From: JAYPWI01 sp964629575
GTDB taxonomy: Bacteria; Actinomycetota; Acidimicrobiia; Acidimicrobiales; Poriferisodalaceae
Reading direction: 5' to 3'
Length of the DNA: 6,080 bases
NCBI GenBank assembly: GCA_964629575.1
Contig: CAZVUM010000141.1
Span: forward strand, 1-6,080
Below the pieces are notes generated by a model. That model worked only from the letters and a program-made list of their open reading frames with translations. It was not told the origin of the DNA and searched no databases. The position numbers and the translations under genes are program-made. This document shows positions 3,401 to 6,080 of the stretch, in pieces (the stretch's first letter is position 1; every line of letters starts with the position of its first letter).

Positions 3401-6080
3401 AGCCCCGCCCCATGTGCCGGCTGCGCGATGGCCGCAGCGAGTTCGTGATCGGACGGGATGGTCACCGCCACCAGCGAACGCTGGACCAATTCGCCGAAGT
3501 CGGGGTATTCCAAGGGCCGATCGAAGAAGTCGGCCCGGATCGTCAACACTGCGCGCACCCGACCGCGTTCATCACTGGCTGCCGTCGCGAGCATCGAGAG
3601 GAAGGCGCGTCGTCGCCCGTCGTCGGCCGTCAGCGAGAACAACTCCTCGAACTGGTCGACAACAAGCAGCAGATCGGTGTCCTCGGGAAGGATCTGCTTG
3701 GACACGCGCAGAAGGCCGCGATCGTCGGAGAGCAGTTCGTCCACCAGCGACGACGGTCGATCGACCGCAATGCGCAGCAGTGCGGCTTCGAGTTCCTCGA
3801 ACGGGAACGACCCCGGGTACATCTCGGCCACCACAACCGCCCGGCCAGCGACTCCTTCCCGCCGCGCCGCGGGAATCAGGCCCGCCTTCACGAGACTGGA
3901 CTTCCCCGAGCCAGAAGGGCCTACGACCGTCGTCAGCCGGCTCGCCTCGACTTGCTCGACCAGGTTCCCGAGGGCGCCGTCGCGCCCGAAGAAGTCGGCA
4001 GAGTCGGTCTCAGCGAACGCACGCAGCCCCTTGTACGGGTTCCGGATCTCGCCGACACTCGCGGAGTGCTGGGTGACGACATGGGCCCCGAACGCCTGGC
4101 GAAGCGCACGCAGGAAGTCCTCGACTCGCGGAAATCGTTGGGATGGGTCCCGGTCTGTCGCCCTCGCCAGGACGGGATCCAGAGCCGCCGGTAGGTCCGG
4201 TCGTCGTCCGGTGATGGGCTCCGGCTGGCCGCCGAGCCCGGGCCGCAGCCCGGTGAAGATCTCGTACGTCAACAGGCCCAGGCCATAGATGTCGGCGGGT
4301 GTGCCCACCGGCCCGCCTGCCATCTCCTCCGGGGCGAGATACGCAACGGAGCCGCCTACCTGGGCACCGCTCGCTTCGATGTGATCGGTGGCGATGCCGA
4401 AATCCGTTAGGTAACCGTTGCCCTCGTCATCGAGCAGCACGTTGGCCGGCTTCAGGTCTCGATGCACGACTCCGTTGCGGTGGGCGTAGTCCAACGCCTG
4501 ACCGACTTGGTCGAGAAGCCGGAGCGCAGCCGGTGGCCTCCAATCCCCGAGTTCGATCGCCTTTGCGAGACTGCCACCTCGGAGCCACTGCATCGCCAGA
4601 TAGGCCCCGTCAGGGTCACGCCAGTAGTCGTAGAGGGAAACGATGTACGGATGCTCCAGTTGAGCGACGTACTGCGCTTCGGCCTCGAACCGCTTCACGA
4701 ATCCTGGTTGGTTCGCAAACTCAGACCGGATGACCTTCACCGCCACCTCGCGTCCCACCGAGGCCTGATAGGCGCGATAGACGATGCCGTGCGCTCCCTC
4801 ACCTAGTCGCTCTCGGATCTCATAGCCGCGGATCGCTTGCCCGAAACCCTGGCGTGTCGTGGGCTTCGGTGAGCGGTCGGTGCGGAGATCCGGGAATTCC
4901 GACCGCAGGCCAGCAATGGTCAGCTGGGAGACCTCGACGCGACCGACACCCTTGTAGTCCGCTGTGCCCAGCACGCGAGTGGGCTGCTCGACGCCATGAG
5001 CGACGCTCGACGGCAACAGCACCTGGCCTCCATGCCCCGATGCCATCACTCGTGCGACGCGGTTGAGAACCGGCCCGAAGTAGTCCCCGTTGCGGGCGCT
5101 CGCTGCACCGTGGTCCACCGCCATGCGCACGGCGATCGGTCGAGTCGTGGGCCAGTCGTGAGACGCAAGTGCCCGTTGGGCATCGACAGCGGCGCCCACG
5201 GCTTCGTCGATGGAGTCGAACACCGCGAGCACCCCATCGCCCGTGCCCTTGAACACGGTTCCGCTGCGACCGTTGACAGCCGCTTCAAGCAGCCGGTCGT
5301 GCTGCTCGAGCGCGGCCTGCATGAGCTCGGCGTCCGCCTCCCACATCGCCGTTGAGTCCTCGATGTCGGTGTAGAGAAAGGCGAACCGTTCCGAGAACAG
5401 GTCGTCGCTCAGATCCAGCTCAGAAGCCTGCTCCAGGATCTGTTGCTCGAGCGCCTGCAGTTCCACTGACGGATCGAGGCCGAGCTCCTCGGCGAGCGTC
5501 ATGCGGATCCGCTGGTAGGCGCGCAGTGCGTCGCTCTGGCGGCCGCTTCGATAGAGCGCCAGCATGTGTAGCGCGTGAAGTCGCTCCCGGAACGGGTGCT
5601 CGTACGTAAGGGCCTCGAGTTGGCCGAGGAGCTCTGCGTGGCGGCCCAGTCGGAGTGCGAGATCGAAGCGCTGCTCGACCGCCACCATTCGCAGCTCGTG
5701 TAGGCGCGCGACCTCGGCCTCCAGTGCCTTTTCCGACGCTAGGTCCCCGTATGGGTTGCCTCGCCACTCCTGGAGCGCCTCGGACAACTGATCGAACGCT
5801 CCGGCTGGATCGGTTCGCGCCGCTCGCCGTGCCTCGGCGATGGACGCCTCGACCCACGATGCGTCGAGTTCCAGCAGCTCTCCGTTGACGACGTATCCGC
5901 CTGGCGCCGTCAGCAGCGGAAACCCCTCGCCGAGCGCCCGGCGCAGATTCGACACGTGCACCTGGACGGCCTTCTTGCCGGTTTCGGGGGGTTCCTCGCC
6001 CCACAGCCCATCGATCAAGCGGTCGATCTGAATCGCCCTGGGTTCCGTGGAGGCTCTCGATCTTTGAAAGAGGATGAGAG
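439..6080 (-). CDS. Multidomain signalling protein: SARP/BTAD regulator - class III cyclase - Ser/Thr kinase - nSTAND1 NTPase - TM - WD40 propellers (5' partial)
   Basis: Predicted membrane-anchored signalling hub. The frame ends at a TAG (439-441) and stays open to the right edge, so the N terminus is missing. The only in-window start candidate, a TTG at 6018, falls inside the winged helix; in-frame sequence upstream of it still matches that fold (IDRLIDGLWGEEPP). Residues below count that TTG as 1, giving 1,859 residues. Order: winged helix (to 45), BTAD (51-198), class III cyclase (208-375), Hanks kinase (399-643), nSTAND1 (660-1090), transmembrane helix (1106-1126), helical linker (1127-1215), about 14 WD40-like blades (1223-1828), Cys-containing tail (1829-1859). 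Catalytic motifs are intact in the cyclase, kinase and NTPase, and there is no frameshift or stop, so it looks functional. Each domain family is familiar in actinomycetes; I do not recognise a named gene with this full set. No neighbour on the same strand is visible, so operon context is unknown. The domain calls are strong; the sensor-to-output logic is inference. Confidence 0.97.
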   Translation of the reverse strand, partial: LILFQRSRASTEPRAIQIDRLIDGLWGEEPPETGKKAVQVHVSNLRRALGEGFPLLTAPGGYVVNGELLELDASWVEASIAEARRAARTDPAGAFDQLSEALQEWRGNPYGDLASEKALEAEVARLHELRMVAVEQRFDLALRLGRHAELLGQLEALTYEHPFRERLHALHMLALYRSGRQSDALRAYQRIRMTLAEELGLDPSVELQALEQQILEQASELDLSDDLFSERFAFLYTDIEDSTAMWEADAELMQAALEQHDRLLEAAVNGRSGTVFKGTGDGVLAVFDSIDEAVGAAVDAQRALASHDWPTTRPIAVRMAVDHGAASARNGDYFGPVLNRVARVMASGHGGQVLLPSSVAHGVEQPTRVLGTADYKGVGRVEVSQLTIAGLRSEFPDLRTDRSPKPTTRQGFGQAIRGYEIRERLGEGAHGIVYRAYQASVGREVAVKVIRSEFANQPGFVKRFEAEAQYVAQLEHPYIVSLYDYWRDPDGAYLAMQWLRGGSLAKAIELGDWRPPAALRLLDQVGQALDYAHRNGVVHRDLKPANVLLDDEGNGYLTDFGIATDHIEASGAQVGGSVAYLAPEEMAGGPVGTPADIYGLGLLTYEIFTGLRPGLGGQPEPITGRRPDLPAALDPVLARATDRDPSQRFPRVEDFLRALRQAFGAHVVTQHSASVGEIRNPYKGLRAFAETDSADFFGRDGALGNLVEQVEASRLTTVVGPSGSGKSSLVKAGLIPAARREGVAGRAVVVAEMYPGSFPFEELEAALLRIAVDRPSSLVDELLSDDRGLLRVSKQILPEDTDLLLVVDQFEELFSLTADDGRRRAFLSMLATAASDERGRVRAVLTIRADFFDRPLEYPDFGELVQRSLVAVTIPSDHELAAAIAQPAHGAGLQLEDGLVSAVLSDVSREPGGLPLLQYAMTDLVERQTGGVLTIDAYEAGGGVVGSLAGRAEEIYLDLPQSAQEAARELFVRLVAVDEDSDDTRKRARVSDLRALGLRMSALDAVMDEYGSFRLISFDHDPVTRGPTVEVAHEALIREWPRYREWIDERREDLLLDRRLSLTADEWEAHEREPSFLLHAGRLARYEEWASTTELHLGPSEREFLDESRRAANESAAYRAQRRRRVLGLVSILAVCALALAATAFVQRNRANEAAGTAEDLRTAAELRAAQERARSLNLEAQAATLVDPDLALLLSTHVQQAAEAAAAAGSAARPNLMDTMVSAIRADHLVRRVGIDPLFPLLGRLGAYSADGESFVTWVPGDFDRVRVYDIATGQVRWDRSVPGSAVGTLGWDPSSGDVLTFGGDGSMRRWDAQTGDQLTAETFADVPIFASFTDSHLALHIVQNQGARQTGEAVLAEFDVEVTSWASGATTLRLPGVVAASLSPNGRWIASFTFDATLEIFDLRSGELTAAVDKGEVLDLAKIAWSAEGNSLWWIRPDGALAVINAEDGAVRVVATDYASDPRGLEASPDGTLLAIVDNDNTVRILSTDSLAPVMTLRGHAATPIGAAWAPDGRGLLTASADGEGFVWELARPQGLSQELWAPTAVYPEHAAAVGGGLVFVGDGSGRSAVLSPVDGRVVAAVESPRAIARVKAAASPDGRVVATSFDLDIALIDVATGTVETLGGIGGDNPLVFSPEGSLLVAARAGRSLANGWFEGSRTSVIDVRTGDVVSEFGQFFSEAAAFADGLLLVAGQRREGAGLTEPREIRVVDPNTGSVVARQTVGATCFQDMAVSDDQSLLALSGCDGALWVYATADLLSPIAAEPLSVTSTKDGLNVLSLHWVGSSQLLAGGADGRIRSLRPDLTEQWSFDTGVPVTVMVVRNGLVYFPAAESRGSGEYGLLGVPHDEDAVLDLVAGLATRSLTEAECDRYLGAPCP
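442..534 (-). other. C-terminal tail with 'LT..EC..YL' motif and two cysteines
   Basis: Residues 1829-1859, after the last propeller blade. It contains a short helix (DAVLDLVAGLATR) followed by SLTEAECDRYLGAPCP, with cysteines at 1850 and 1858. Tails of this form, with LT, then EC, then YL and a terminal CP, recur at the ends of actinobacterial WD40/nSTAND proteins as I remember them; no function is known to me. If the region is extracytoplasmic, the two cysteines could form a disulfide that closes a small loop. Confidence 0.55.
535..2352 (-). other. WD40-like repeat region, about 14 blades (probably two seven-bladed propellers)
   Basis: Residues about 1223-1828. Repeating units have a 'SPDG/SPNG/SADG' turn followed by a beta strand, then 'V.V.D..TG' ending a blade. 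Clear units start near residues 1223, 1268, 1359, 1399, 1441, 1484, 1567, 1609, 1659, 1706 and 1751; weaker ones start near 1307, 1530 and 1795. Seven blades precede a non-repeat spacer at about 1517-1529 and seven follow it, which fits two stacked propellers. WD40 propellers bind proteins or peptides, so this is the likely sensor. The repeats are divergent, with few canonical Trp-Asp ends (examples RWD at 1291-1293 and FVWEL near 1508). Blade number is a count by eye. Confidence 0.85.
2371..2640 (-). other. Helical, Ala/Glu/Arg-rich linker between membrane helix and propellers
   Basis: Residues about 1127-1216. The first part (1129-1165) is rich in Ala, Glu and Arg with a heptad-like spacing of aliphatic residues and may form a coiled coil. 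It is followed by a DPDLALLLSTHVQQA helix, an alanine-rich run (1182-1193) and LMDTMVSAIRADHLVRRV. A similar helical stretch commonly joins the membrane helix to WD40 repeats in nSTAND1-WD40 proteins, which I state from familiarity with the family, not from alignment. A coiled coil here could couple oligomerisation across the membrane. Confidence 0.6.
2641..2703 (-). other. Single predicted transmembrane helix
   Basis: Residues 1106-1126 form about 20 uninterrupted hydrophobic residues (LGLVSILAVCALALAATAFV). They are preceded by a strongly basic YRAQRRRR and followed by the weaker QRNR. By the positive-inside rule the N-terminal side should be cytoplasmic and the C-terminal side outside. There is no other clear hydrophobic helix in the visible protein. 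The helix divides the catalytic half from the WD40 half. Confidence 0.85.
2749..4041 (-). other. Domain: nSTAND1-type STAND NTPase
   Basis: Residues about 660-1090. The entry motif NPYKGLRAFAETDSADFFGRD is characteristic of the nSTAND1 group. Walker A is GPSGSGKSS (700-708, K706) and Walker B is LLLVVDQFEELF with D788. TIRADFF (826-832) carries the sensor-1-like arginine R828, and EPGGLPLLQYAM (890-901) the GxP-type winged-helix motif. The VAHEALIREWPRYREW helix (1011-1026) is another family hallmark. STAND NTPases act as ATP-dependent switches that oligomerise when a C-terminal sensor is engaged; here that would bring the N-terminal kinase and cyclase together. The nucleotide-binding residues look intact. 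Confidence 0.94.
4090..4824 (-). other. Domain: Hanks-type Ser/Thr protein kinase, catalytically complete
   Basis: Residues about 399-643. Seen: glycine loop RLGEGAHGIVY (404-414), ATP-anchoring K428 in VAVK, helix-C E447, catalytic loop HRDLKPANVL with D521, K523 and N526, metal-binding DFG at 539-541, APE at 562-564, D576 in the DIYGLGLL helix, and R628 in the final helix. All residues needed for phosphotransfer are present, so it should phosphorylate Ser/Thr in itself or in partners. It is an RD kinase, the class usually controlled by activation-loop phosphorylation. That loop is short (26 residues from D539 to E564) and offers only T544, S550 and S557. Unlike PknB-type receptors, the kinase is followed by an NTPase rather than directly by a membrane helix. 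Confidence 0.96.
4894..5397 (-). other. Domain: class III adenylyl/guanylyl cyclase, catalytically complete
   Basis: Residues about 208-375. It predicts conversion of ATP to cyclic AMP in the cytoplasm. The FLYTDIEDST motif supplies metal ligand D218 and KGTGDGVLAVF supplies the second, D261. K257 sits four residues before D261, the position of the substrate-selecting lysine. In GDYFGPVLNRVARV, D312 is the partner adenine-selecting aspartate, N319 and R323 the transition-state residues. The Lys/Asp pair favours ATP over GTP. The tail (LRSEFPDLRT) resembles that after cyclase domains of actinomycete cyclase-ATPase-LuxR regulators. Class III cyclases act as dimers, so activity should depend on self-association of the protein. 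Domain identity is secure; substrate and activity are predictions. Confidence 0.93.
5425..5868 (-). other. Domain: BTAD (bacterial transcriptional activator domain)
   Basis: Residues about 51-198, an all-helical TPR-like domain. Typical landmarks are the LDASWVEASIAEAR entry helix, the EWRGNPYGDLA turn, the LHELRMVAVEQRFDLALRLG helix pair, the HPFRERLHALHMLALYRSGR repeat and the closing ELGLDPSVELQALEQQIL. In SARP proteins this domain follows the winged helix and mediates dimerisation or activation, which is the order seen here. It is full length and supports reading the preceding region as a genuine SARP-type DNA-binding domain. Confidence 0.93.
5884..6080 (-). other. Domain: OmpR/SARP-type winged-helix DNA-binding domain (Trans_reg_C), N-terminally truncated
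   Basis: Covers residues -20 to about 45. The DRLIDGLWGEEPP stretch followed by KKAVQVHVSNLRRALG is the positioning and recognition helix pair of SARP/AfsR-type regulators, and PGGYVV near residue 40 is the wing strand. These domains normally begin roughly 45 residues before the LIDGLWG motif, so some 25-30 residues should lie beyond the window edge. In this family the domain binds direct repeats near the -35 region and activates transcription. The DNA target cannot be told from this window. Confidence 0.85.

Noticed and set aside
3114..4076. 320-codon Arg/Pro/Ser-rich plus-strand open frame
   Set aside because: Composition is typical of a GC-rich shadow frame; it overlaps the previous antisense frame and the true gene.
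3196..4194. 332-codon plus-strand open frame opposite the nSTAND1 and kinase region
   Set aside because: It is antisense to well-supported kinase and NTPase domains, resembles no family, and long antisense frames are expected opposite GC-rich genes with G/C in third positions.
5046..5288. Separate small minus-strand gene within the cyclase region
   Set aside because: It is an out-of-frame reading of the cyclase domain, whose catalytic residues are all in the main frame.
1..6080. CRISPR array, insertion sequence or integrase gene
   Set aside because: No regularly spaced repeats, no terminal inverted repeats bounding a transposase, and no recombinase motifs in any frame.

Overview
The window is GC-rich and carries one very large gene on the minus strand, a convergent tRNA remnant at its left edge, and about 380 bp of apparently non-coding DNA between them. 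The strong G+C codon bias, the SARP/BTAD-type regulator, the LuxR-regulator-like class III cyclase and the nSTAND1-WD40 module all suggest an actinomycete-like organism. Acidimicrobiia or Thermoleophilia fit best by overall flavour, but this is inference; there is no taxonomic marker other than a partial tRNA.

Left edge (1-60): a possible -10 box is followed by a convincing 5' half of a tRNA-Thr with anticodon CGT on the plus strand. tRNA similarity stops just after the anticodon loop, and no 3' half is visible anywhere in the window. From 56 to 438 I find no credible gene. This stretch holds three GC-rich stem-loops; the two nearest the stop codon of the large gene may end its transcription.

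Main gene (439 to the right edge, minus strand): one uninterrupted frame of at least 1,879 codons, open through the right edge. The real start is therefore outside the window, and the TTG at 6018 lies inside the DNA-binding domain. In order, the protein has: a winged-helix OmpR/SARP-type DNA-binding domain (truncated here); a BTAD helical domain; a class III nucleotidyl cyclase with all six catalytic residues; a Hanks-type Ser/Thr kinase with all catalytic residues; an nSTAND1-type STAND NTPase; one transmembrane helix; a helical linker; about 14 WD40-like blades, enough for two seven-bladed propellers; and a short Cys-containing tail.

How it may work (inference): the C-terminal propellers are placed as the sensor, the STAND NTPase as an ATP-driven switch, and the N-terminal modules as outputs (DNA binding, cAMP synthesis, protein phosphorylation). 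The charge pattern around the membrane helix, and cysteines found only within and after it, suggest that the propellers lie outside the membrane and the other domains in the cytoplasm. This would be a membrane-anchored, one-protein signalling hub. Each module is known; the combination of three intact output types on one STAND chain is the most interesting thing here.
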